Virus record (IMG/VR): IMGVR_UViG_3300027712_000740
Location: 1-22,678 of that record
Reading direction: 5' to 3' (one strand)
Length of the DNA: 22,678 bases
DNA from: a virus
Of this stretch, positions 13,503 through 21,079 are shown piece after piece. The first letter of the stretch is position 1; each line of letters begins with the position of its first letter. The notes below the pieces were generated by a model. The model saw only the letters and a program-made list of their open reading frames with translations, had not been told where the DNA came from and did no database searches. A program made the position numbers and the translations under genes.

Positions 13503-13940
13503 ATGGACAATAAATTAAATCAAATTGTGTGCAGTGGTGGGATATTTTTAGCCCGAGATACTAAACGATTTTTATTCTTACTACGCACCCAAGGCAAAAC
13601 TGCCAACACCTGGGGTCTAGTTGGTGGTAAGAAAGAGCCTACAGACACTACTGCTTACGAAGCACTTGATAGAGAAATTTCTGAAGAAGTCGGGAAGACT
13701 CCACCTATCAAGAAAGTAATTCCTTTAGAATTGTTTACCAGCAATGATCAAAATTTCCAATACAACACCTATGTATTGATAGTAGATAAGGAATTTATTC
13801 CTACACTAAATGAAGAGCATAGCGGTTATGCTTGGTGTAGTTTTGATCTATGGCCTAAACCATTGCATCAAGGTGTTAAGAACAGCTTCAACAATAAGGC
13901 AGTTAGAGCTAAGTTGGAATTGTTGTTAGAATTAATCTAA
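13503..13940 (+). CDS. Nudix hydrolase
   Basis: This 145-aa protein is a single Nudix domain, an enzyme family that hydrolyses nucleoside diphosphates linked to another moiety. The fold begins with IVCSGGIFLARDTKRFLFLLRT, then TWGLVGGKKEP, and the catalytic helix DREISEEVGK carries the metal-binding RE-x2-EE-x-G. The spacing between GG and RE is one residue longer than the standard Nudix box, and the acidic residue expected at the end of the loop is an Asp one position earlier (TD-TT), so the loop is atypical. Its substrate cannot be told from the sequence. It starts 7 nt after gp15 with no clear ribosome site and overlaps the convergent DUF2061 gene by 9 bp. Confidence 0.88.
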   Translation: MDNKLNQIVCSGGIFLARDTKRFLFLLRTQGKTANTWGLVGGKKEPTDTTAYEALDREISEEVGKTPPIKKVIPLELFTSNDQNFQYNTYVLIVDKEFIPTLNEEHSGYAWCSFDLWPKPLHQGVKNSFNNKAVRAKLELLLELI

Positions 13941-14138
13941 TCTACCCCATTTAATTCTGTTCCATATTCTCTCGTGGAACCAATATAAAATACTATTAGC
14001 AAATAGCTGAGTTATTGCAATTCCAGAACTTAAGAATAATTGTCCGGTAGTTAAGTATACAATTAAAAAAGTTGAACCGCTACCGGTTATTCGCCAAGTA
14101 ACGGTTTTAACTATACTTCGAATGTTTGTGTCACTCAA
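13932..14138 (-). CDS. DUF2061 small membrane protein
   Basis: This 68-aa protein has the full DUF2061 pattern: RSIVKTVTWRITGSGSTF at the start, two short hydrophobic segments (about 20-36 and 38-55), and the conserved LYWFHERIWNRIKWGR end. It is predicted to lie in the inner membrane with two spans and a basic cytoplasmic tail. The start is a TTG that overlaps the end of the APS-kinase fusion gene by 8 nt, which indicates coupling; no ATG is available. From memory, DUF2061 genes often occur near sulfate-activation genes in bacteria, which fits the neighbour here, but its function is unknown. It is the last gene of the minus-strand operon. Confidence 0.85.
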   Translation of the reverse strand: MSDTNIRSIVKTVTWRITGSGSTFLIVYLTTGQLFLSSGIAITQLFANSILYWFHERIWNRIKWGRLD

Positions 14139-14988
14139 GACCTAAACTCTTTCTAATCTTAGTAGCAGAAATATCGGTAATGCTTTCATCAAATGTTTCT
14201 TCCCCGTGAGTATATCCTACACCACGACCCCAGCCAATGTGTACAATATTAGGTACAACTTGTATTTCGTATTGACCTTGAAACAACGGATCTAAATCAC
14301 GTTTAATAAAGCCCCTAACTTGATCAATGGCAAATGGATTAGAACCCTGCCATCCCTGTACATCGCGTACTTGAATGACAACTTGGCCAGTCTTTGCAAT
14401 CAATCTTTCAAATAATGCACGATGTCCGGCGTGCCAAGGTTGCCAACGTCCCAGCATCTGTACAGTTTCTTTCTGCCAATCAAATTTAGGGCGGTGGCGG
14501 TTTTCTAAAATATGTGAACCAATAAACTCGGCCCATTTTTCTGCATTTTGCTCAGTGACTCGGAAGTCGTAAATAGAGGGAGGGATAAATGCTTTATTAG
14601 TATCATCAAACCGCCCAGACTCAATAGTGTCTACCCAAATAGTCCAGTCTGCTTTGAAGTTATTACGCATTTCTACCAAAGGTGCAACAAAATCACAAAT
14701 GACATAATCACCTGATGAATTTAATGCAAAGTCTGCCATTCGTAAACTTTGACGAATTCGGCCTTCTTTACTAAAATCCCAATCATTATAACGCTTTCTA
14801 ATTTCATCAGCATTGAACCAATCTACTCGAACACGAAAATCTGAATTTGAGGGAATGCCCTCGTTATTCATTAATCTGCCTGGATTGATCTTAAACAGAT
14901 CACCGTGTGTTTCTAAGTATTTTTTTAATGCTGTTGCTAGATAAGTTTTACCCGAGCCAGGGAGGCCCATGATTAGAATTTTTTGCAT
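14131..14988 (-). CDS. APS-kinase-like / nucleotidyltransferase fusion
   Basis: This 285-aa protein has two enzyme domains. Residues 1-165 resemble adenylylsulfate kinase: P-loop GLPGSGKT (8-15), DWFNADEIRKRYNDWDFS (56-73), the GRIRQSLRMADFA helix, CDFVAPLVEMRNNF (98-111) and the TIWVDT strand. Compared with CysC there is an insertion of about 25 residues near 28-53. Residues 175-285 form a small HIGH-type nucleotidyltransferase: GRWQPWHAGH (180-189) and DISATKIRK (272-280), the ISxTxxR signature. An APS kinase would make PAPS, the donor for the two sulfotransferases upstream; the second domain may be an adenylyl- or cytidylyltransferase. It is not a typical ATP sulfurylase, so a complete PAPS synthase is unproven. 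It starts 6 nt after the 98-aa gene. Confidence 0.88.
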   Translation of the reverse strand: MQKILIMGLPGSGKTYLATALKKYLETHGDLFKINPGRLMNNEGIPSNSDFRVRVDWFNADEIRKRYNDWDFSKEGRIRQSLRMADFALNSSGDYVICDFVAPLVEMRNNFKADWTIWVDTIESGRFDDTNKAFIPPSIYDFRVTEQNAEKWAEFIGSHILENRHRPKFDWQKETVQMLGRWQPWHAGHRALFERLIAKTGQVVIQVRDVQGWQGSNPFAIDQVRGFIKRDLDPLFQGQYEIQVVPNIVHIGWGRGVGYTHGEETFDESITDISATKIRKSLGLE

Positions 14989-14994
14989 CAGTTA

Positions 14995-15291
14995 TTACCC
15001 GCCTAAAATTTCAGTAAGTCTTGCCATTAGGTCTTCATTGCGCCAGGTGTCACGAACTGCATCGTAATCCGCGCCTTCCCATACTGTTACCCCACGCCCG
15101 CCTGATCCACGAGTTTCTGTGCGGCCATCTGGAAAAGTTTCGGTAGTAAATGGACCGAGGTCAATTTCTACTTGCACGCGGCGTTGTTGAACGTTTTCTT
15201 GAATTTGGCGAATAACAAATTCATTTGTTACTTTTCGTTCTGCAAGAACAATTTCGTTGTCCAATGTTAATGTATCTACAATAGTTGTCAT
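14995..15291 (-). CDS. Small conserved-looking protein, function unknown
   Basis: This is a 98-aa soluble protein with no recognised domain. The N-terminal third looks like beta-strand then amphipathic helix (NEFVIRQIQENVQQRRVQVEI); the middle is Gly/Arg-rich (about 55-68, RTETRGSGGRGVTVW); the end is a helix (LMARLTEILGG). No signal peptide or membrane span is seen. It has the best late promoter of the window (TATAAATA at 15323-15330) and a strong AAGGAG ribosome site (15298-15303), so it should be highly expressed. That argues for a protein needed in quantity, perhaps a virion component, placed within the glycan operon. The following APS-kinase fusion gene can be read from the same promoter. 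Confidence 0.8.
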   Translation of the reverse strand: MTTIVDTLTLDNEIVLAERKVTNEFVIRQIQENVQQRRVQVEIDLGPFTTETFPDGRTETRGSGGRGVTVWEGADYDAVRDTWRNEDLMARLTEILGG

Positions 15292-15322
15292 ATTATCTCC
15301 TTAAGAATGACGATTTCAGTAA

Positions 15323-15330
15323 TATTTATA
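15323..15330 (-). promoter_or_regulatory. Perfect T4-type late promoter (TATAAATA) of the 98-aa gene
   Basis: TATAAATA on the minus strand is identical to the T4 late consensus. It overlaps the stop codon of the sulfotransferase gene and lies 31 nt before the ATG at 15291, leaving a leader with AAGGAG placed 6 nt from the start. It would allow the last three genes of the operon to be expressed late. Confidence 0.75.
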
Positions 15331-16207
15331 GTTGTTTGCCTAGCGTAGGTAGTATCTTTTTAGCACCTGGCGCCGTTTGCATACCTGTGATCCAATTTAA
15401 GTTTTTCTTTTGATCAAAGTTTTGTTTCCAAAAACTCTTGGGGCTGTATGTATCCCATAATTCGCCTGGCAAAATACTACGTCTTTCTTTATATTCTACT
15501 CGTCGACGCACAGTATGCAATCCTGTTATTTTAGCCTGAACGTCAAACTCGTCGTAACTATCTTCAACATTTTCAAAATCATGCTCATACCAAGATTCGC
15601 CTAAGAATTGATAAATTTGTTGAAGTACAGCTTTGGGATTTTTAACCAGTGTGTCATATTCTACATAACAAATTTGATTAATTTCGTTACAAAACATACT
15701 TTGCTGTACGTTGATTAACGGTCCGTGAACATAGCCACCAAAGTTTGGCACCTTTCCCATTAACATACTGCATCGATCGTGAATATTGCCCAACTCTTGA
15801 TGATGATATAACGGTTTGATTGTATGGGGATTCTTTGCATTGAGTTGTTCAAAGCTATCCAAGATCCACGGAACATCTCTAAGACAAACAATCATCTTAA
15901 AGTCGGGGAATAAATCTTTTAATAAAGCAGTGTCTGCACTCCAACCACGATTGGTATTAAAGCATACTTGGTTACCATATTTGTAAAAGCTATCAAATAG
16001 GTCACGCATTAGTTCACGTCGCCGTTCAAGCGGAACTGCGGCATCCATTCCTACGGCAGTATTAGTATCTTTAGTGATACTATGCATATAGCTAGCCAAA
16101 GGATCACTTATTCCTGCTGTAAATCTAGGATTCTGTTTTAAGATGGCACTTAATAAGGTTGATCCAGATCTAGGTAATCCAGAAATAAAGTGGTAAGTTT
16201 TGCTCAT
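15326..16207 (-). CDS. Sulfotransferase family protein (PAPS-dependent type)
   Basis: This 293-aa protein fits the cytosolic-type sulfotransferase fold, which moves sulfate from PAPS to a hydroxyl or amine, here probably on a sugar. The 5'-phosphosulfate loop is SGLPRSGSTLL (9-19), at the very N-terminus. The 3'-phosphate site is IVCLRDVPWILDSF (106-119): R110 and S118 have the Arg-x7-Ser spacing of known sulfotransferases. YVEYDTLVKNPKAVLQQIYQFLG is the conserved later segment. Its ATG overlaps the stop of the carbamoyltransferase gene (ATGA, 16204-16207). The acceptor is unknown. A second, diverged sulfotransferase lies at 20279-21079. Confidence 0.9.
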   Translation of the reverse strand: MSKTYHFISGLPRSGSTLLSAILKQNPRFTAGISDPLASYMHSITKDTNTAVGMDAAVPLERRRELMRDLFDSFYKYGNQVCFNTNRGWSADTALLKDLFPDFKMIVCLRDVPWILDSFEQLNAKNPHTIKPLYHHQELGNIHDRCSMLMGKVPNFGGYVHGPLINVQQSMFCNEINQICYVEYDTLVKNPKAVLQQIYQFLGESWYEHDFENVEDSYDEFDVQAKITGLHTVRRRVEYKERRSILPGELWDTYSPKSFWKQNFDQKKNLNWITGMQTAPGAKKILPTLGKQL

Positions 16208-17901
16208 TTATTTTTCTTAACAAGTTTACCAACATCGGGCAAATACAAATATTCAATATCACTGTTAAACAAAGTAACTAATGCATCAATAATTGTTTCA
16301 ACTAGTGGCTGGCCAGCTAGATTAAAACTAGTATTGAACAACAAAGGCACCCCTGTGAGTTTTTGGAACTCACTAATCAGTTCATAGTAATGAGGATTTT
16401 GATCTGGATTGACAGTTTGCACTCTGCAAGTATTATCTACGTGTGTTACTGCTGGAATTTGTTCAATTTTATCTTCACGAACATCTACAGCATACATCAT
16501 AAATGGACTAGATGTCATTCCTGCCATATCAAACCATTCATTAGCGTGTTCTTCTAAGACAGATCCAGCAAATGGGCGGAACCATTCGCGACGTTTAACA
16601 CGATTAACAAAGTCTTTGCCATCAGGTCTACGTGGATCAAACAATATACTACGATTGCCTAATGCACGTGGGCCTCCCTCTGCACGACCTTGGAATAGTG
16701 CAACAATATTTCCTTGATCAATTAACTGTGCAATATCGCTAGCAGTCGCATCAACAACTTCAGCATTAAGTTTATTTTGTTCAATTAAACTTAATTGACT
16801 ATAATCAGGAGGAGCACTTAGATATACTGTAGATAATTCTTTTGGCGTAGTTTCTAAAGATTGAACAAACCAAGCATACCTTGCAAGACCAATAGCAGTG
16901 CCGCCATCGTGAGCAATGGGGTCAATATAGAACTTCAAATTAGGAAAACGTTTAACAAATTTATAATTTGCCACACAATTTAGACCAAAACCTCCAGAAA
17001 TAACCACGTTTGTTTCACCAGTAATATCAACAGCCTTTTGTATTAGATCATACATCTGTTCTTCAACAGCCTGTTGTACGTGATATGCAAGATTCTTATC
17101 CACATCACGAATAAGATTAAAATCGTTATGCCATTCTTTAGGTTCAGCAAAACGTTTCAAATAAGGATTACGGTTTTCGTCAATACGTGCGCCAGCAGGA
17201 TATAATGGCATCAATAAATTCTTATTGCCCTTACCATTAATAAAAAATTCAGGAATATATTCATCGCGCTCGCCGTATGGCGCAAGCCCCATAGTCTTAC
17301 CCGCTTCGATAAAGCCAAAACCTAGATAATCACTCACTGCTTCGTACGCTTTGGTAATAGTTACTGAGTTATCAAATTCTTGGATACCGTTATCATAATA
17401 TGCAGCATTGCCATCTGCATAACGTTTGTATACTGCATTAAATTCGTGAGGATAGGAACATTGATAAATTGTTTCAGTTTCAAATCCCCCTACTACAAAG
17501 TTTTCATTTACTTGTTCTTGATGAAATGACCCAGCGCCGTCCACAATAATTGCTACCGCAGAGTCAAAACCTGACCCATAAAATGTATTTGCTGCGTGTC
17601 CTAAATGATGTAAATGACCCATCTTTGTAATTTTAACATTAGGATTGAATTTACGGGCAAGTGCAGAATACGCATCTTCTCCAGTCCACGGTAATTGTGA
17701 TAATTGATTAGTGGTCCCGCCAATAACGATTTCATCAACTACGTGATTGATTAAAACGTGTATCATTGCTCTAAATGGATTGCCGTCATATTTCATACGG
17801 CTTAATCTTTCTTCTTCTGAATAATAAACAACTTCGCCGTCGACTACTAGTGCAGCCGAACCGTTATGTCCAGGATTAATTGCTAAAATGCTGTATGTCA
17901 T
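16204..17901 (-). CDS. O-carbamoyltransferase (NodU/TobZ/CmcH family)
   Basis: This 565-aa enzyme is full length for the family, which uses carbamoyl phosphate and ATP to carbamoylate a hydroxyl group through a carbamoyl-adenylate. The N-terminal domain begins ILAINPGHNGSAALVVDG and has MGHLHHLGHAANTFY (94-108, metal-binding His residues) and IIVDGAGS (118-125). GKTMGLAPYG (201-210), GGFGLNCVAN (303-312) and HDGGTAIGLA (331-340) follow. The C-terminal domain holds the RAEGGPRALGNRSIL motif (406-420), REWFRPFAGSV and FNTSFNLAGQP. All key motifs are intact. In this cluster the acceptor is probably a sugar; modified DNA bases are an alternative. It overlaps the GT9-like gene as TAATG at 17899-17903. 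Confidence 0.95.
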   Translation of the reverse strand: MTYSILAINPGHNGSAALVVDGEVVYYSEEERLSRMKYDGNPFRAMIHVLINHVVDEIVIGGTTNQLSQLPWTGEDAYSALARKFNPNVKITKMGHLHHLGHAANTFYGSGFDSAVAIIVDGAGSFHQEQVNENFVVGGFETETIYQCSYPHEFNAVYKRYADGNAAYYDNGIQEFDNSVTITKAYEAVSDYLGFGFIEAGKTMGLAPYGERDEYIPEFFINGKGNKNLLMPLYPAGARIDENRNPYLKRFAEPKEWHNDFNLIRDVDKNLAYHVQQAVEEQMYDLIQKAVDITGETNVVISGGFGLNCVANYKFVKRFPNLKFYIDPIAHDGGTAIGLARYAWFVQSLETTPKELSTVYLSAPPDYSQLSLIEQNKLNAEVVDATASDIAQLIDQGNIVALFQGRAEGGPRALGNRSILFDPRRPDGKDFVNRVKRREWFRPFAGSVLEEHANEWFDMAGMTSSPFMMYAVDVREDKIEQIPAVTHVDNTCRVQTVNPDQNPHYYELISEFQKLTGVPLLFNTSFNLAGQPLVETIIDALVTLFNSDIEYLYLPDVGKLVKKNK

Positions 17902-18830
17902 TATTTTGTCTTTCTATCAATGTCTGCTACAATACTACTGTAAATAGAATTCAATTCTATATCGCTAAAATTCATAGCGTTTTCATTTAACCGATTGGAT
18001 AGGGATACATCCAAACCTGCAATACGAATTGGGCTGTATTTTCTAATCTTACCCATATCGATACAATTGAAATAGTCGGGATAACTTGTATTAATTGGGA
18101 ATGTACTACCAAAGATAACTGATCCAGGTGTACCTACGGCTCGAGCCAAATGCTGGCCCACTGAATCACATCCAATAAAGTAATCAGCTTCTGCAATCAA
18201 TGCGCCCCACTGACGCAGATCGCACGTATATTTCTGTGCGTATGTATCTTGTTTTAATTGAAATTCTGGTTCGCCAAAGAAAACCATATTATATTTTTGT
18301 GACAATTTACGAACTAAGAACAAATAATCTTTTTGTCCAAGGCTGCGACTTTCTTCGTCGATAACTTGCTCACGATCCATTTTGGCACCACGGCCAAATG
18401 GTTGGAAGATAACAGTCTTAGGACGTTTTTGCAAATTCTTTAAATCGTTGATTGTATTTTCTGCAACTAATTGTTCTTGACGATTGAACACCAATGAAGG
18501 AACACCAAGATCGCTATGATCAGTAGTGTTGTTGATCTCACGGTCAAATGCTTGTACCAAACTAATTTCTTGACGGAAGTATGCAGGATTACGATATGGC
18601 TCGGGGGTAATAATTAAATCTGCATTTTTAACTACGTTATCGAACACACCTTTAGTGTCCAAATTATATGCACGATCTTGTAATTCTGGAATACCCCAAA
18701 GCAAGAAGTCCCACGCCCCAATTAGTACTGCCCAATCTGTATTAGGATTTAATCTGTTGTATTTTAACAAAGCAGGAATTGCTGCTACCACACGGCCTGC
18801 ACCGCCATCGATCCAAAATATCTTCTTCAT
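17901..18830 (-). CDS. GT9 / heptosyltransferase-like glycosyltransferase
   Basis: This 309-aa protein resembles GT-B enzymes of the ADP-heptose:LPS heptosyltransferase family. It has an N-terminal Gly loop (IDGGAGRVVAAIPALLKY, 7-24), the inter-domain strand TVIFQPFGRGAKMD (139-152), and the sugar-nucleotide site ADYFIGCDSVGQHLARAVGTPG (215-236) followed by VIFGSTFP. It is slightly shorter than bacterial heptosyltransferases (about 330-350 aa). The ATG has an AAGGAAA ribosome site. It is first in a coupled set with the carbamoyltransferase and a sulfotransferase, so the same glycan may be built and decorated by these three. Donor and acceptor are unknown. Confidence 0.82.
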   Translation of the reverse strand: MKKIFWIDGGAGRVVAAIPALLKYNRLNPNTDWAVLIGAWDFLLWGIPELQDRAYNLDTKGVFDNVVKNADLIITPEPYRNPAYFRQEISLVQAFDREINNTTDHSDLGVPSLVFNRQEQLVAENTINDLKNLQKRPKTVIFQPFGRGAKMDREQVIDEESRSLGQKDYLFLVRKLSQKYNMVFFGEPEFQLKQDTYAQKYTCDLRQWGALIAEADYFIGCDSVGQHLARAVGTPGSVIFGSTFPINTSYPDYFNCIDMGKIRKYSPIRIAGLDVSLSNRLNENAMNFSDIELNSIYSSIVADIDRKTK

Positions 18831-18849
18831 TATATGTTTCCTTGTCTAT

Positions 18850-18856
18850 TATTTAA
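18850..18856 (-). promoter_or_regulatory. Possible late promoter (TTAAATA) of the GT9-carbamoyl-sulfotransferase unit
   Basis: ATTAAATA on the minus strand lies 19 nt before the ATG at 18830, in the only gap (57 bp) within the upstream glycan genes. A short leader carries the AAGGAAA ribosome site. A 4-bp hairpin (GCAG/CTGC, 18860-18873) precedes it but has no T run. Confidence 0.45.
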
Positions 18857-18887
18857 TGCGCAGTTAATGCTGCTTAACAATTCTTGA

Positions 18888-20282
18888 TTAGCGGTACCAG
18901 AACCAAACATTCTTACTAGTATGTTGTATTTCTGTAGTAATGTCAAGCTCTTTTCTAAAATCATTTACTGCTCGATTTACTTCAGGCAAGTTCCAATCGT
19001 GTCCTGCAAATATCCCGCCAGGTTTTACTTTGGACCAATATGCTCTAAGATCTCGGCTCACTGCGGCATAGCTGTGGTCACCATCAATAAAAATATAATC
19101 CAATTCATTATCTGCAATATGATCTGCCGCTGCAATAGAATCCATCTCTAACATTTCAATTTGATCTGCATAGGGGGCAAGCAAGCTAACAGCGTGATTA
19201 CGCCACACATCAACCATATCCTGTGTCACAGGTCCCCACCAATCTTGATATGGCTGGTAAGCATCAATAGCATAAACTTTATTAATTTCACTGGAGTGGT
19301 CTAAAAAGTACCTCAATGTCCAGGCCCAACATACTCCTAGTTCACAGCCAACTAAATTTGTGCCTAATTTTTTAATATAGGCCAACAGGCCATCTGCACT
19401 TACCTTATCCATAGGAACTATACTATTACCCTGTTTAATCCATAACATCTGTTTAATCATACCAGTGAAATTATTATTTTGAAAATAATTCCATAGTTGG
19501 TATTTGTCTGCTACACGTCTTGCATCGCCGCCAGTCAATAATAAATTTGTTAACTCACTACCCCAAAGTTCAACAAATCTTTGATAATATTGAGTATCAC
19601 GCTGTTTAGTTTCTTGTGCAGTTTCTACCCCACTCCAACTGCTTTTTCCTTGAAAGTGCAGCAGATAAGATTGACTAACGTACTTTACATCAAATCCTGC
19701 TTGAATAGCTCTGATTCTATAATCAACATCTTCCCCGCCGTGACCGTACAACTCATCAAAGCCGCCAATTTTCTTATAAATTTTAGAAGGAATTTTAACA
19801 GCGTAAAACGGTATGAGGTGGCGGTCAAATAGACCTGGTTTAACTGAGGATTTATGTTGACGTACTATATTGTTTAACTCATACTCATTGTATTGATCAA
19901 TATTCATCGCCGATTCTAATGTAAAATTATCACTAGAATATATATGAGTTTGATTGCAACTTGGCACAACAATACAGTTACTATATCCTTGAAGAGGCAC
20001 AGCCCAATCAGGAGTAAATGCAATATCATTGTTTAAGATTACAACATCTTTACCATCAGCCAATGCAATAATTTTGTTAACATTTTTAGCAAAATTCTGC
20101 GGCACTTCATTTGCAATAATCGTAACTGCTTTATCACCGTGTGCACCAACTGCATCGTTATCAATTAGATAAAATTTATCATCAGGTCCAAGTTTTGTAT
20201 ATTTTAAAAATGTATCAATTGCAAGGCCTGTATAAAAATCAGATTTTGCAGTAGATATAATTGCGTAAACAGTACCTTTCAT
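18888..20282 (-). CDS. Glycosyltransferase (GT2-type) fused to SAM methyltransferase
   Basis: This 464-aa protein has two domains. The N-terminal GT-A domain (about 1-225) shows VVILNNDIAFTPDW (the NND metal site, 84-86) and GGFDELYGHGGEDVDYRIR (173-191, the ED catalytic motif). The C-terminal domain (about 290-464) is a class I methyltransferase: LVGCELGVCWAWTLRYFL (310-327, Gly-rich SAM loop), VYAIDAY, LDYIFIDGDHSYAAVSRDL (394-412) and PGGIFAGHDW. It could add a sugar and methylate it. I start it at the ATG at 20282, which has GGAG 6 nt upstream and forms an ATGA overlap with the sulfotransferase gene, instead of the TTG at 20294. A 57-bp gap follows it. Confidence 0.9.
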   Translation of the reverse strand: MKGTVYAIISTAKSDFYTGLAIDTFLKYTKLGPDDKFYLIDNDAVGAHGDKAVTIIANEVPQNFAKNVNKIIALADGKDVVILNNDIAFTPDWAVPLQGYSNCIVVPSCNQTHIYSSDNFTLESAMNIDQYNEYELNNIVRQHKSSVKPGLFDRHLIPFYAVKIPSKIYKKIGGFDELYGHGGEDVDYRIRAIQAGFDVKYVSQSYLLHFQGKSSWSGVETAQETKQRDTQYYQRFVELWGSELTNLLLTGGDARRVADKYQLWNYFQNNNFTGMIKQMLWIKQGNSIVPMDKVSADGLLAYIKKLGTNLVGCELGVCWAWTLRYFLDHSSEINKVYAIDAYQPYQDWWGPVTQDMVDVWRNHAVSLLAPYADQIEMLEMDSIAAADHIADNELDYIFIDGDHSYAAVSRDLRAYWSKVKPGGIFAGHDWNLPEVNRAVNDFRKELDITTEIQHTSKNVWFWYR

Positions 20283-21079
20283 TTCTTTCTCCAAAATTCT
20301 AAATGCATATTTCTATACATATTAGTCAACTCTCTGCCAATAACTTCTTCAGGTGGGGGACTGGCTTTCTTCAATGTAGGCCTAACATCGTGTAGTCCAA
20401 CAAGGCCGCCGTGAAACCCATCATTCTCATCCATGGGCTGTAGATTATTTGTATCTAATTTAAATGTATCAATGTTGATAAAATTACAAATCTTATCAAT
20501 AGTTTCTTGACCATTGCCTACAATATCTTTGTATTCTAAAAATAACATTTCAACATCGCCCGAATTAACACCAATACGTAAACTAGTATAAGGATGGGAG
20601 ATGTATTTTTCCCAAAGTATTTTACATCGATTTTTAGTGTTGACTGGTAAACCCGAATCAATTAAATCCTGGTCGACGAATGTAACTCTATCATTATTAC
20701 GCTCAATCAATAAACAGTATGATGCTAGAATATCAGGAATACTACGAACCGTACAAATAATCAATGGCTTGAATCCAAACACTTGTCTAGTAATGGCGCC
20801 ATATCTGGGCCACAATCTATTTTTATCAACGATTGTTTGTTTATCAATATGTTTATATGCACCATCGATTGCACCCAACATAATATTGCTGTACTGTTTG
20901 GGGTGCGGATCAACTAATGCTTGACTAATATTAGGCCACTGTTCGCCAATTATGCCAACTAGGTCTGCTACTGGGCTGGTAGTTGATGCATATATTTCTG
21001 GATGTTGATTTAACATTGAACTGAGTACTTGACTGCCAGATCTAGGAATTCCAGAAAGCATAACAAAATTCTTGTTCAT
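20279..21079 (-). CDS. Second sulfotransferase family protein
   Basis: This 266-aa protein has the same layout as the sulfotransferase at 15326-16207: SGIPRSGSQVLSSML (9-23) as the 5'-phosphosulfate loop and LIICTVRSIPDILASY (106-121) as the 3'-phosphate site, with R112 and S120 at the expected spacing, then MLFLEYKDIVGNGQETIDKICNF. Identity to the first copy appears low outside these motifs, so they probably act on different acceptors. The C-terminal section GLHDVRPTLKK resembles GLHTVRRRVEY of the first copy and suggests a shared subfamily. It overlaps the genes on both sides by ATGA, so translation is coupled. Confidence 0.88.
   Translation of the reverse strand: MNKNFVMLSGIPRSGSQVLSSMLNQHPEIYASTTSPVADLVGIIGEQWPNISQALVDPHPKQYSNIMLGAIDGAYKHIDKQTIVDKNRLWPRYGAITRQVFGFKPLIICTVRSIPDILASYCLLIERNNDRVTFVDQDLIDSGLPVNTKNRCKILWEKYISHPYTSLRIGVNSGDVEMLFLEYKDIVGNGQETIDKICNFINIDTFKLDTNNLQPMDENDGFHGGLVGLHDVRPTLKKASPPPEEVIGRELTNMYRNMHLEFWRKK

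Noticed and set aside
13959-13980. Hairpin GTTCCA/TGGAAC near the end of the Nudix and DUF2061 genes
   Set aside because: Six-bp stem with a 10-nt loop inside coding sequence and no T run; not a credible terminator.
18860-18873. Small hairpin GCAG/CTGC before the GT9-like gene
   Set aside because: Only 4 bp and no T run, so neither terminator nor riboswitch can be claimed.
20283-20294. TTG at 20294 as the start of the glycosyltransferase-methyltransferase fusion
   Set aside because: The ATG at 20282 has GGAG at good spacing and makes the ATGA overlap typical of this operon; the GGAG would lie inside the gene if TTG were used.
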